Positions 18,484-27,100 of a stretch of DNA of 56,356 nt are shown piece after piece. The stretch covers positions 1-56,356 of the forward strand of contig JAAUTY010000027.1 of assembly GCA_012031265.1 (NCBI GenBank), written 5' to 3'. A program made the position numbers and the translations under genes. The stretch comes from Spirulinaceae cyanobacterium SM2_1_0. GTDB lineage: Bacteria; Cyanobacteriota; Cyanobacteriia; Cyanobacteriales; Spirulinaceae. A model generated the notes under the pieces. It was not told where the DNA came from and did no database searches. It saw only the letters and a list, made by a program, of their open reading frames with translations. Numbering within the stretch: position 1 is the stretch's first letter; the number at the start of each line of letters is the position of its first letter.

Positions 18484-19485
18484 ATGATGACAAACGCAGT
18501 CAAACAACCGCTGCGAGTGGGCGTCCTAGGCTTTGGTGGTCTGGGTCAGGCGGCGGCTCGCGTCCTCGCGCCCAAACAAGAACTGCGCTGGGTGGCGGCA
18601 GCCGACCGTCACGGCTATGCTTATGACCCGGCGGGTTTGGATGCGGATCGTTGCCGTGCAGCTTATCGTGATCGCGGTTCGCTGGGCGAGCTGCATCCCC
18701 AGGGTTGCCGCAGCGATCACAGCATCGCTGATTTGATCGCCAGGGCGCAGGTGGATGGCTATTTTCTGGCGCTGCCGAATCTGCCCAATACCTTTATGGC
18801 TGATGTGGCTCGGCAATTGATGCAGTCGGGCTGGCGCGGTGTGCTGGTGGATGCTCTGAAACGCACGAGTGCGATGGAGCAGTTGTTGGCGCTGCACGCT
18901 GACCTGCAACAGGCGGGCATTACTTACCTTACGGGCTGCGGGGCGACGCCGGGTTTGCTGACAGCGGTGGCGGCGATCGCCGCCCAGAGCTATGCCGAGA
19001 TTCACGAAGTCCGCATTACCTTTGGTGTCGGCATTGCCAATTGGGAGGCCTACCGGGCAACGATCCGCGAGGACATTGCTCACCTGCCGGGATATGACGT
19101 AGAAATGGCGCAGGCAATGAGCGACGCCGAGGTGACGGCGCTGCTCGATCGCACGGAGGGGATCTTGAAGCTGGAGAATATGGAGCACGCCGATGACATC
19201 ATGTTGGAGTTGGCCGGGATCTGTCCGCGCGATCGCGTCACGGTGGGTGGGGTTGTGGATACCCGCAACGCGAAAAAACCGCTGAGCACGAATGTTCAGG
19301 TCACCGGTCGGACTTTTGAGGGCCAGCGCTCGACCCATACCTTCACCCTGGGCGACGAAACGAGCATGGCGGCGAATGTTTGTGGGCCAGCTTTTGGTTA
19401 TCTCAAGGCGGGGGCGGCTTTGCATCAGCGCGGCCAATATGGGTTGTTCCCGGCGACGGCGGTGATGCCACAGTTTGCGCGTTAG
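18484..19485 (+). CDS. saccharopine-dehydrogenase-like oxidoreductase
   Basis: A 333-residue NAD(P)-binding protein conserved in cyanobacteria under this name. The Rossmann fingerprint [17 protein letters not shown] lies at ~12-28, followed by DRHGYAYDP. The central [18 protein letters not shown] (~155) and the C-terminal half resemble the catalytic domain of saccharopine/homospermidine-type dehydrogenases. The true reaction is unknown; lysine metabolism should not be assumed. An ATGATG start occurs at 18484. A terminator candidate follows at 19594-19632, so it is probably monocistronic. Confidence 0.85.
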   Translation: MMTNAVKQPLRVGVLGFGGLGQAAARVLAPKQELRWVAAADRHGYAYDPAGLDADRCRAAYRDRGSLGELHPQGCRSDHSIADLIARAQVDGYFLALPNLPNTFMADVARQLMQSGWRGVLVDALKRTSAMEQLLALHADLQQAGITYLTGCGATPGLLTAVAAIAAQSYAEIHEVRITFGVGIANWEAYRATIREDIAHLPGYDVEMAQAMSDAEVTALLDRTEGILKLENMEHADDIMLELAGICPRDRVTVGGVVDTRNAKKPLSTNVQVTGRTFEGQRSTHTFTLGDETSMAANVCGPAFGYLKAGAALHQRGQYGLFPATAVMPQFAR

Positions 19486-19527
19486 CGGCTGAGCGGCGAC
19501 TGTCCCTGAAAATTGTGGGGAAAACCT

Positions 19528-19561
19528 ACGCCAAAGCCTGCACGTGCCGTTGCTTTGGCGT
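19528..19561. repeat. 10-bp perfect inverted repeat after the oxidoreductase gene
   Basis: ACGCCAAAGC (19528-19537) and GCTTTGGCGT (19552-19561) pair perfectly around a 14-base loop. No T-run follows, so it is a transcript-end hairpin or a protein site rather than a classical terminator. Confidence 0.5.
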
Positions 19562-19593
19562 GGGTGATCGTGCGGTCAAAAGCTAGCTGTACA

Positions 19594-19632
19594 GGGATAT
19601 TCGGCGGTTTGTTGGAAAATATCCCGGTTTTT
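19594..19632 (+). terminator. Rho-independent terminator candidate
   Basis: GGGATATT (19594-19601) pairs with AATATCCC (19618-19625), an 8-bp perfect stem, followed by GGTTTTT. It lies about 110 bp after the oxidoreductase stop codon. The 16-base loop is long for a terminator. Confidence 0.5.
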
Positions 19633-19948
19633 GCGTCGCCAGCAGTTTACGGCCACCCAGGCAGCAGTGTTAGCATAGGCAAAATCTCAGCCTTGCCTGC
19701 TCAGCAAGTACCACCATCGCAGCGTCGCTGCTGCCGATGCTTGCCAGAGCTAGGTACATCCGAAACTGCTTAGCCGTGCATTTGCCAAAACTCTACCAAG
19801 CCAGGGCTGCAATCACCGCTTCAGAAGGTTGAGGCTGGCTTGAATGCCAACCAGAGTGTGGGCGAGCGCGCTGCAATGAGTGCTGACTTCGTATCCACTG
19901 CCAGCAGTTTCTAAGCTATTCGCAGACATTAAACAGGATATTAACGCC

Positions 19949-20737
19949 ATGCAACCCAATGTTGTGGAGCGGCCACGTGCCCGAACCAGTGGGCAACAAG
20001 ACCGTTTAGGTGAAATCATGAAGAGGCAGTTGCTGGCTGCCAATGTGCCGTCAGGTCTGGCGGCTGCTCAACGTCAAGGAAAAGATCTAGTTGCGCCGCC
20101 TGACCCGCCTCGGAAATGGCAGTCTCTGAGTCGGGAAGCGGCACAACTAGCATCCGCACGGAAGAAGAATCTGGTAGACGCGATGCCCGCAAGCTCGGTC
20201 GAGCGGACGCCCTGGGAGACTCAGACGTCGCTGACGGCAGCGTCGGGGCGGCAGCAGTGTTGCCGTCATCTCGGGGAAAAACTCCGGCAGGCGCGGTGCG
20301 AGCGATCGCTGAGCATTGACGACTTGGCCAGCCAAACCTACATCCAAACCTCGCAAATCGCGGCCTTAGAGGCGGGTGACCTGGCAGATCCCCACGACGA
20401 TATTTATCTCCGGGGGTTCCTGAAACGTCTCAGCCCAGTTTTGCAACTGAATGCCGCGGAGTTGCTTGCGGAGCTACCCGTCGTGAGTTTCTCGCCGGTG
20501 CCTTCGTGGTACGAGCCGAGCCTCTACCGCGAGCCTTGGTCGATGGGCCGCTACTGCGGTTACACGGCGATGTTGGTGGGCACGGTGAGTAGCTTGGGTT
20601 GGGGGGTTCAGCAAGTACGGGCGGCTGCCGCGCTGTCTGATTTGCAGCCCGCGCCGCTTGTTCGCCAGCAACCGTCGTCGTCGGCGATGGCGACGGTCAC
20701 GGTTGCCGCGATCGCACCGCCGGAGCAACTGCTGTAG
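19949..20737 (+). CDS. RodZ-like protein with helix-turn-helix and one membrane segment
   Basis: A 262-residue protein. Residues ~1-110 are a polar linker without a fold I recognise. A RodZ-type HTH (HTH_25) follows: LGEKLRQARCERSLSIDDLASQTYIQTSQIAALEAGDL...YLRGFLKRL (~113-170). Then comes a probable TM helix (YCGYTAMLVGTVSSLGWGV, ~210) and a short Ser/Ala/Pro tail. RodZ proteins link MreB to the envelope and have the same HTH-TM order, but this one lacks the C-terminal beta domain and carries an N-terminal extension. I use the ATG at 19949; the frame is open to 19880. Its role in cell shape is inferred only from the fold. Confidence 0.65.
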   Translation: MQPNVVERPRARTSGQQDRLGEIMKRQLLAANVPSGLAAAQRQGKDLVAPPDPPRKWQSLSREAAQLASARKKNLVDAMPASSVERTPWETQTSLTAASGRQQCCRHLGEKLRQARCERSLSIDDLASQTYIQTSQIAALEAGDLADPHDDIYLRGFLKRLSPVLQLNAAELLAELPVVSFSPVPSWYEPSLYREPWSMGRYCGYTAMLVGTVSSLGWGVQQVRAAAALSDLQPAPLVRQQPSSSAMATVTVAAIAPPEQLL

Positions 20738-20761
20738 CTCCGAGTGGGTCAACCGCTGACG

Positions 20762-20799
20762 GCAAGATTCAGAGGCGCGATCGCGCCTCTGAATCTTGC
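20762..20799. repeat. 38-bp perfect palindrome centred on HIP1
   Basis: A perfect 19+19 bp palindrome with its axis at 20780/20781, the middle of GCGATCGC. The arms read outward through GGCGC, CAGAG and CTTGC without mismatch. It lies 25 bp after the RodZ-like gene. There is no loop and no T-run, so it could form a long RNA hairpin at the transcript end, a cruciform, or a dyad site. Confidence 0.9.
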
Positions 20800-20907
20800 T
20801 GAGTTGGCAGCCACCAATGATCGGGCGGCTTCGCGCTAGAGTTGGGGCAGTGTTGCCTGCACTCGCCGGGTAACTCTGTGACCTGCTCTGGGATTGAAGC
20901 TGCGTCT

Positions 20908-22305
20908 ATGTCTGCTGCTCATGCGCCGCGTTTGGTGATCATTGGTCTGGATTGTGCGGAGCCATCTCTCGTCTTCGAGCGCTGGCGGGATGATCTGCCC
21001 AATCTGTCGCGCTTGATGGCGCACGGCTGCTATGGCAAGCTCGCTAGTTGTATCCCGGCGATTACCGTGCCTGCTTGGAATTGCATGATGACGGGTCGCG
21101 ATCCCGGCGAGTTGGGGATTTATGGGTTCCGCAACCGCATTGATCGCAGCTATGGCAAGATGGCGATCGCCAACAATGAGTTTGTCAAGTTTCCTCGCCT
21201 CTGGGACATCCTCGGTGAACAGGGTTGGAAAGTTGCCATTCTCGGTGTTCCCGGCACTTATCCGCCCCAATGGGTCAATGGGGCACTAGTTTCCTGCTTC
21301 CTGACGCCGGATACGGATGCAGACTTCACGCGGCCGCTGGGTCTGAAGGCGGCGATCGCCCAGCGCTTCAACCGCTACCTCTTCGATGTCCCCAATTTCC
21401 GCTCTACGGACAAACAGCGTATTCTCAACGACATCTACACCCTCGGCAATCAAAGCTTTAGCCTCAGCCTGTATCTGCTCGAGGAGTACGCGCCGGACTT
21501 GCTGATGTTTGTGGAGATGGGGGTTGACCGTCTGCATCACGCGCTGTGGAAATATATGGATGCTCGCCACCCGCTCCATGAGCCGGATTCACCGCTCGCT
21601 GGGGCGATTCGCGACTACTATATTCACCTCGACGGCTGTATTGGAACATTGCTGGCGCGCTGTGGTGAGGAGACGGCGGTGCTCGTGGTCTCTGACCATG
21701 GCGGCCAGCCATTGATGGGCGGCTTTTGTCTCAATGAATGGTTGCAGCAGCAAGGTTATCTGCACTTTACTGAACCGCTGTCGGAGCCGCTGCTGCTCGA
21801 CCAAGCCCCGGTCGATTGGAGTCGCACCAAGGTTTGGGGAGCAGGTGGTTACTACGGTCGGATTTTTCTCAATGTGCAAGGCCGCGAACCCCAAGGGACG
21901 ATTCCCTTCAGCGACTATGAGTCAGAGCGTCAGCAATTGGTCGAGCGCCTGGAGGGCATTCGCGGCCCCGACGCTCGGCCACTAGGGGTGAGGGCATTTA
22001 AGCCGCAGCAGATCTATCAGCGGGTGCGCGGGATTGCGCCGGATTTGATCGTTTATTTTCAAGACCTGGCTTGGCGTTCGGTCGGAACCGTGGGGACTGG
22101 CAAACTCTATGTGCAGGAAAATGATACTGGGCCGGATGATGCTAACCATGCGCCCCACGGTCTCTTCATTTGGCATGATCCGGAGCGACCGGGCGACGGT
22201 CAGCGAGTTGAGGGGGCGTCGCTCTATGACATCCTGCCAACGCTCCTAAAGCGCTATGGCATTGCCGCGCCCAATGACTTACAGGGTCAGGTTTTACAGG
22301 TTTAG
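20908..22305 (+). CDS. alkaline-phosphatase-superfamily phosphodiesterase/nucleotide pyrophosphatase
   Basis: A 465-residue enzyme of the alkaline phosphatase superfamily (type I phosphodiesterase/nucleotide pyrophosphatase branch). Metal and nucleophile motifs are in order: LVIIGLDCAEPSLVF with a metal-binding Asp (~10), then the nucleophile region ITVPAWNCMMTGRDPGELGIYGF, an Asp/His pair in EMGVDRLHHALW (~205), and VVSDHGGQP (~265) with the late HAPHGLFIW metal His. No signal peptide is present, so it should be cytoplasmic. I start at ATG 20908 (MSAAHAPRLVIIG). Substrate unknown. Confidence 0.85.
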   Translation: MSAAHAPRLVIIGLDCAEPSLVFERWRDDLPNLSRLMAHGCYGKLASCIPAITVPAWNCMMTGRDPGELGIYGFRNRIDRSYGKMAIANNEFVKFPRLWDILGEQGWKVAILGVPGTYPPQWVNGALVSCFLTPDTDADFTRPLGLKAAIAQRFNRYLFDVPNFRSTDKQRILNDIYTLGNQSFSLSLYLLEEYAPDLLMFVEMGVDRLHHALWKYMDARHPLHEPDSPLAGAIRDYYIHLDGCIGTLLARCGEETAVLVVSDHGGQPLMGGFCLNEWLQQQGYLHFTEPLSEPLLLDQAPVDWSRTKVWGAGGYYGRIFLNVQGREPQGTIPFSDYESERQQLVERLEGIRGPDARPLGVRAFKPQQIYQRVRGIAPDLIVYFQDLAWRSVGTVGTGKLYVQENDTGPDDANHAPHGLFIWHDPERPGDGQRVEGASLYDILPTLLKRYGIAAPNDLQGQVLQV

Positions 22306-22508
22306 TCGGGAGCCTAATTCGGCAATCCCTAGCCCTGGTCGCTCTCCCAACCGGGAAGGGATTGTTGATGGTCTGTGGCCCTCACTCGATCGGAGCTGCG
22401 ATCCCGCTCAACCGGTTTAGAAAGCGATGCTATCCCTTACCCAAAAGTTGGGCAAACGCAGTTCGTGTCTGGTTGCTGACGTTTAGTTGCCGCCTGCACC
22501 CAATGCTG

Positions 22509-22560
22509 AACCCGCTGAAACGGGTTTTCGCTCTGAGCCTGGGATGCGAATCCCAGGCTC
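22509..22560. repeat. two adjacent hairpins, one 11-bp with GCGA loop
   Basis: AACCCG/CGGGTT (22509-22526) is a 6-bp stem. GAGCCTGGGAT (22535-22545) pairs perfectly with ATCCCAGGCTC (22550-22560) around the four-base loop GCGA, a GNRA-type tetraloop when read as RNA on this strand. They lie about 200 bp after the phosphodiesterase gene and could be its transcript end or part of a small RNA. Confidence 0.6.
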
Positions 22561-22731
22561 CGTTTGGGATCGGGTTGGGTGATGGCTCTGATTTGGGGGT
22601 ATGGATACCGGATTGGGGATGAGTGACATACCCGGAGAGCGGCAGGCGGGATAACCCTCCCAATTTCTCCCGGTATTTTTGCGGCGAGCGATCGCTTTTT
22701 GCTCCAGGCTTGTGGCTTAAATGCAAGCCGC

Positions 22732-22959
22732 ACTTAAAAGTTTAAGTACTCTTTGCAGTAAGTAAGTAAGCAGACAAGTGAGAATTTAAGGTAAAGCTTA
22801 GTCAGTGCATTGCTTAAGCTTTGTAAACAAGCTGTTAACTCTAACAAGTTTACTGCTTGCTAGCTTTAAAAGTTTGCTAAAGTGAGCTTGTATATTACTG
22901 CTGCTTTTAGCAAAACATTTCTGTTTGCTTTAACTGCATAAAGTAAGCAGAAATGTTTT
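22732..22959. repeat. AT-rich cluster of nested inverted repeats
   Basis: Within 230 bp lie four inverted repeats: ACTTAAA/TTTAAGT (22732-22747), AAGCTTA/TAAGCTT (22794-22821), TTTGCTAAA/TTTAGCAAA (22873-22914), and a 21-bp hairpin (22912-22932 with 22939-22959, 19 of 21 Watson-Crick and two G-U when read as RNA, loop ACTGCA). AAGTAAGCAGA occurs twice (22762 and 22942 regions) and TAAGTAAGTAAG once. The composition is unlike the GC-rich surroundings. It ends about 45 bp before the ribbon-helix-helix gene. Confidence 0.75.
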
Positions 22960-23003
22960 AGTCTAAATGTTTGTCCTGATGTGGAGATGGAGCGGGTTGA
23001 GTG

Positions 23004-23315
23004 ATGAGCCAGTCGAGTGAATTGTCGAGAAAAAAAGCGGGGGATGTGGAGGAAAGCATTGCTGCTGCCACGGCTGGGAGCGATCACCAGGTGGAAGCAG
23101 AGCGATCGCAGTCAGTGCCAGTCAAGGAGGAGTCGGTGTCGCTGGAGGATGATCTGATTGCTCAGCTTCAGCTCCCGAAGAAGGAGGCGACCTTTCGCTA
23201 CACCGTTGATTTGTCCGAAAGTTTGCACCGCAAGCTGACGATGGCGGCAGTGAAAACTGGGCGCAGTAAGGCAGATATTGTGCGCTATCTGTTGCAGCAA
23301 GCGTTGGGCGATTAG
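23004..23315 (+). CDS. ribbon-helix-helix (CopG/MetJ-type) DNA-binding protein
   Basis: A 103-residue protein. Residues ~1-60 are polar, Glu/Ser-rich and probably disordered. The C-terminal ~45 residues fit a ribbon-helix-helix domain: the strand ATFRYTVDLSESLHRKLTMAAVK followed by TGRSKADIVRYLLQQAL. RHH dimers insert the strand into the major groove, and such proteins serve as repressors, antitoxins or partition proteins. No toxin or ParA gene is next to it. The start may be GTG 23001 or ATG 23004. The AT-rich repeat cluster directly upstream is a plausible own operator. Confidence 0.75.
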   Translation: MSQSSELSRKKAGDVEESIAAATAGSDHQVEAERSQSVPVKEESVSLEDDLIAQLQLPKKEATFRYTVDLSESLHRKLTMAAVKTGRSKADIVRYLLQQALGD

Positions 23316-23341
23316 GTAGGCGCGGTCAGGCATGAACCTAG

Positions 23342-23430
23342 TACCGCTACGCGGAATTTTGAGTTCTGAGTGCCTGCAATACGGGAATCTTGGGGATTTT
23401 GAATGGGCATCTCATTTCCGCCGCCTTGGA
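23342..23430 (+). mobile_element. family A MITE-like element
   Basis: An 89-bp copy of family A: left end TACCGCTACGCGGA, right end TCATTTCCGCCGCCTTGGA, flanked by CTAG on both sides (23338-23341 and 23431-23434). The interior is the short subtype shared with 49923. It starts about 25 bp after the ribbon-helix-helix gene. Confidence 0.75.
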
Positions 23431-23652
23431 CTAGGTGCATGGGGCGATCGCGGTGCTTAGGCGGATGAGGATGAATAGGAACATTTGCCGGGGTGAAAGT
23501 GGCTCAGTCCCAGATGCTAACTGGGTTTCAGACATTTTGCTTTCTAATTCCGGGAATTGTAATTATCGGTATTAGGCTATAGCTGCGATCACCCTAGTCC
23601 GCAAGCAAAGCCATATCATGGACATAAAATTGGCACTTTGAGGATTGTGGCG

Positions 23653-24057
23653 ATGAGCGAGACCAGTCAAAATGCGAACGCGACCGGAACCACCACTAAT
23701 ACCAATCCCAGTGGGTCAGGCGGCAGCCGCTTCGAGGTGCGCCCCTGGGGAACTGTCACCATGCTCGAAGAAGGCGAGCGCTACTGCATCAATCGCATCG
23801 AAGTGAAGCCGGGTCATCACATCAGTACCCAGATGCACTACCACCGCAGCGAGCACTGGATCGTCGTTGCGGGCACTGCCAAAGTGATTTGCGACGGTCA
23901 GGAAACCTTGCTCATGCAGAAGCAATCCACCTACGTCCCTATGAACACCCGCCACCGCGTCGAAAATCCCGGCGTCATTCCTTTGGTGATGATTGAAGTG
24001 CAGAATGGTGAATTTCTGGGCGACGAAGACATCATTCGCTTCCAAGAGAACGAGTAG
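23653..24057 (+). CDS. cupin protein, mannose-6-phosphate isomerase type II C-terminal-like
   Basis: A 134-residue single cupin. After a ~25-residue Asn/Thr-rich N-terminus, the domain begins RFEVRPWGTVTMLEEGERYCINRIEV, matching the cupin half of bifunctional mannose-1-P guanylyltransferase/mannose-6-P isomerases. Metal ligands are present: HHISTQMHYHRSEHW (two His of the first cupin motif and Glu) and later NTRHRVENPG. Stand-alone versions are annotated in cyanobacteria as phosphomannose-isomerase-like cupins, with activity rarely tested. I use ATG 23653; five codons upstream are also open. Convergent with the cyclase gene. Confidence 0.82.
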   Translation: MSETSQNANATGTTTNTNPSGSGGSRFEVRPWGTVTMLEEGERYCINRIEVKPGHHISTQMHYHRSEHWIVVAGTAKVICDGQETLLMQKQSTYVPMNTRHRVENPGVIPLVMIEVQNGEFLGDEDIIRFQENE

Positions 24058-24115
24058 TCGCTCAGCAAGCCTCTCGGCCTGAGCCACTGCTCAGCTCCGG
24101 CCGGGACGCTCCCCA

Positions 24116-27100
24116 TCACTCCTTGCTGGCAAAAAAAGCGACCACCGTTTCGTCAATACCCTTAAGATGTAGCGGCTTGAAAGCCTCAAGCTGGGCATCG
24201 TCGATAAAATCGGCGACCGCCGCCGAGACGAGAATCGAATTCGGTTCAGCAACCTCCTGCAAGCGCGCGGCGATATTCACTGACGGGCCGATCGCTGTGT
24301 AGTCCGAGCGCTGGTCACTCCCAAACATCCCCACCACCGCCGTCCCCTGATGGATGCCACAGCGAAACTGCACCAGCGGCGGGCCGTCACCCCCCACTAA
24401 ACCCTGGGCTTGCCAGCGTGCATTCAGCTCGTCGAGGGTGCGGTACATGGCGCGGGCTGTAGCGATCGCCCGTTGCACCTGCTCCTCTGCCGCCAGCGAC
24501 TCCGGCGCCCCAAACAGCGCCACAATCGCATCGCCCATAAACTTGTCCACCGCGCCACCATTGGCAAACACCGCCTCCGTCATCGCCTGCAAATATTCAT
24601 TCAACAATTGCGCCACCCGCCGCGCTTGGAGCGTATTTGACAACGGTGTGAAGCCGACAATATCGCTGAACAGGATCGTCACCAAACGCGGCTCCGGTTG
24701 CAGCGTCAGCTCCATGTCCCCCTGCGCCGCCCGCGCCACCATCTCCGGCGGCAAGAAACGCTTCAACACCGATTCCGTCAAATATGCATTCAGCTCCTGC
24801 ACCCGCCGCTCATTGGCCTTCAATGAGAGTAGGTTGCGGGCGATCGCCAACAACTCCCGATCATTAAACGGCTTCGACAAATACGCATCCGCCCCCTGCT
24901 CCACCCCCTCCAAGCGCGTCGTCTCATCCGCCTTCGCCGTCAGCAATACAATCGGCGTACTTTGCAGCCGCGCATCCGCCCGCACCTGCTGGATCAGATC
25001 CAACCCCGACACCTTCGGCATCATCAAATCACTCACCACCAACTGCGGCTGCCGCGCCTGCATCACCCGCAGCCCCTCCTCACCATTGCGCGCCGTGTAA
25101 ACCTGATAACCCGCCGACCGCAGGATATGCGAAACATAGGCGCGCAAATCAGGATTATCATCCACCACCAAGACCGACGCACCATCCGCACTCACCGGCG
25201 TTTCACTGGCGATCGCCGGTTCCGCCACATCACTGCTCGCCGCCAGCTGATCCGTCGTCGCCTGCTCCGCATCCAGCAACTCTGCCTCCAGATCCGCCAA
25301 CTCCACCGCCGCCCGTGCCGCTTGTAACTCGGTCGGTGCCTCCTTGACCTGCTCAGCCGGGAGGTGGGCCCCACCCACCGGTAGCCAGACCGTGAATGTC
25401 GTTCCCGGCGGCACCGCGCCATTTTCCGTCCCCCGCTGCACCGAAGTCACCTCAACCTGGCCCCCATGCAGCTCCACAATCTCCTTCACCAACGCCAAAC
25501 CAATCCCCGTCCCCTCATAGGAGCGATTAATCGATCCCTCCGCTTGCCGGAAGCGATCAAAGAGATACGGCAACTGATCCGCCGCAATGCCAATGCCAGT
25601 ATCCCGAATCTGCAAACAGGCGCGATCGCCCACTTGCACCAACTTCACTGCGATCTCCCCCCCCGGCTCCGTAAACTTCATCGCATTGGAGAGCAAGTTG
25701 TAGAGCACTTTATCGAACTTATCGCCATCCAGATAAATCGGCGCGCAAGTCTCCAGCTCCGACAACAGCCGAATCTGCTTGCGTTGGCAATAGGATTGAA
25801 ACGTCTCGGCAATCTGGCTCACGAACTCCATCAGATTACAAGGCTGGAAGCTCGGCTGCATCCGTCCCGCATCCAAACGCTGGAGGTCGAGCAACTGATT
25901 CACCAGTCGTAACAAGCGGCGGCAATTGCGCAGCGCAATCTCCGCCTGATCCCGTGGCAAATCCTGCTGCTTGTTGACCGTCACCTCCAGCGGGCCCAAC
26001 ATCAAAGTCAGCGGCGTGCGGAACTCGTGGGAAATGTTTTGAAAAAACTCCGTCTTCTGGCGATCCAGTTCCAGCAACCGCTCCGCTTGCTGGCGGGTCT
26101 GCTGGAACAGGCGCGACTGTTGCACGGCGATCGCTGCCTGGGCCGCCACCGCCTGCGCCAACTCAATATCCGCCGCCGACCACTGGCGCGGCTGCTCCGC
26201 CTGCCGCAACGAAATGCTGCCAATGATCCGCCCATCCGCCAACAATGGCACCACCAACAACGCCCGGGCTGGCGCTCGCAAAGCGACATCCGCATCGGGG
26301 CGATCGCTCTCACGTACCGTCCCCAGATCGCTGATCGCCACCGGCTGCTGACTATCTAGAACCTGACAAAGCACCGGATTGCCTCGAATTGGTGCCAGCG
26401 AGCGCGGCAGCGACCCAGCCACTGTCCCCCCAGCTTCCGGCGTCGGCAACTCCGACTCCGCCACCACATCCACCGACGCCGAACGGCGGTCATAGAGACC
26501 CACACACTGCACATACTCGTCAGCTGCCGTCCACAGCGACAGCGCACAGCCATCCACGCCCAACGTTGTGCCCAACTGCTGGGCGATCGCCATAAAAATC
26601 TCTTGCGGGTCAAGGCTCGAACGAATCGCCGCCACGATCGAATTCACCAACGCCTCGCGCTGCGCCAGCCCCCGCACCTGCTCATAGGCCCGCGCCTGCG
26701 AAATCGCCAGCGCCGCCTGATCCGCCACCATCATCGCCAGTTGCGTCTCGTCCTCATCCCAGATCGCATCCGGGTCAGTGCGATGTAGCGCCAGCGTCGC
26801 CATCCGTTCCAGTTGGCAGATCAGCGGCACCATCACCGTCGTGCTGATCCCCAGCTCCCCAAATGCCCGCGCCCGCTCCGGCGACCCTTGCAGGCGATCG
26901 CTCGCCACCACATCCGGCAAAATCTCCAGCTCCGCCGTCTCCCAAACCGTCTGTGCCAGCAGCGCCCGCTCATTGGGGGAGGCGCGCTCGTCCCCCTCAA
27001 TGTCATCTGCCAGCGACGCCACCGCCGGGTGAGTCAGCCCCTGGCGATAAATAAAGTACTCGCGAGCGCGATCACCATGCGCCTGAAGCAGACAATAGTC

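Larger units (their letters stand above)
22306..23003. other. intergenic region with structured, partly AT-rich DNA
   Basis: About 700 bp. The first part (to ~22720) has normal GC content and two adjacent hairpins (22509-22560). The second part (22732-22960) is strongly AT-rich and packed with inverted repeats. Short frames at 22362-22733 on both strands look like chance. Confidence 0.6.

Noticed and set aside
22362-22733. Three overlapping frames of 86-98 codons
   Set aside because: They cover hairpins in both directions, have no plausible domain content, and lie in a region whose structure is better explained at the nucleic-acid level.
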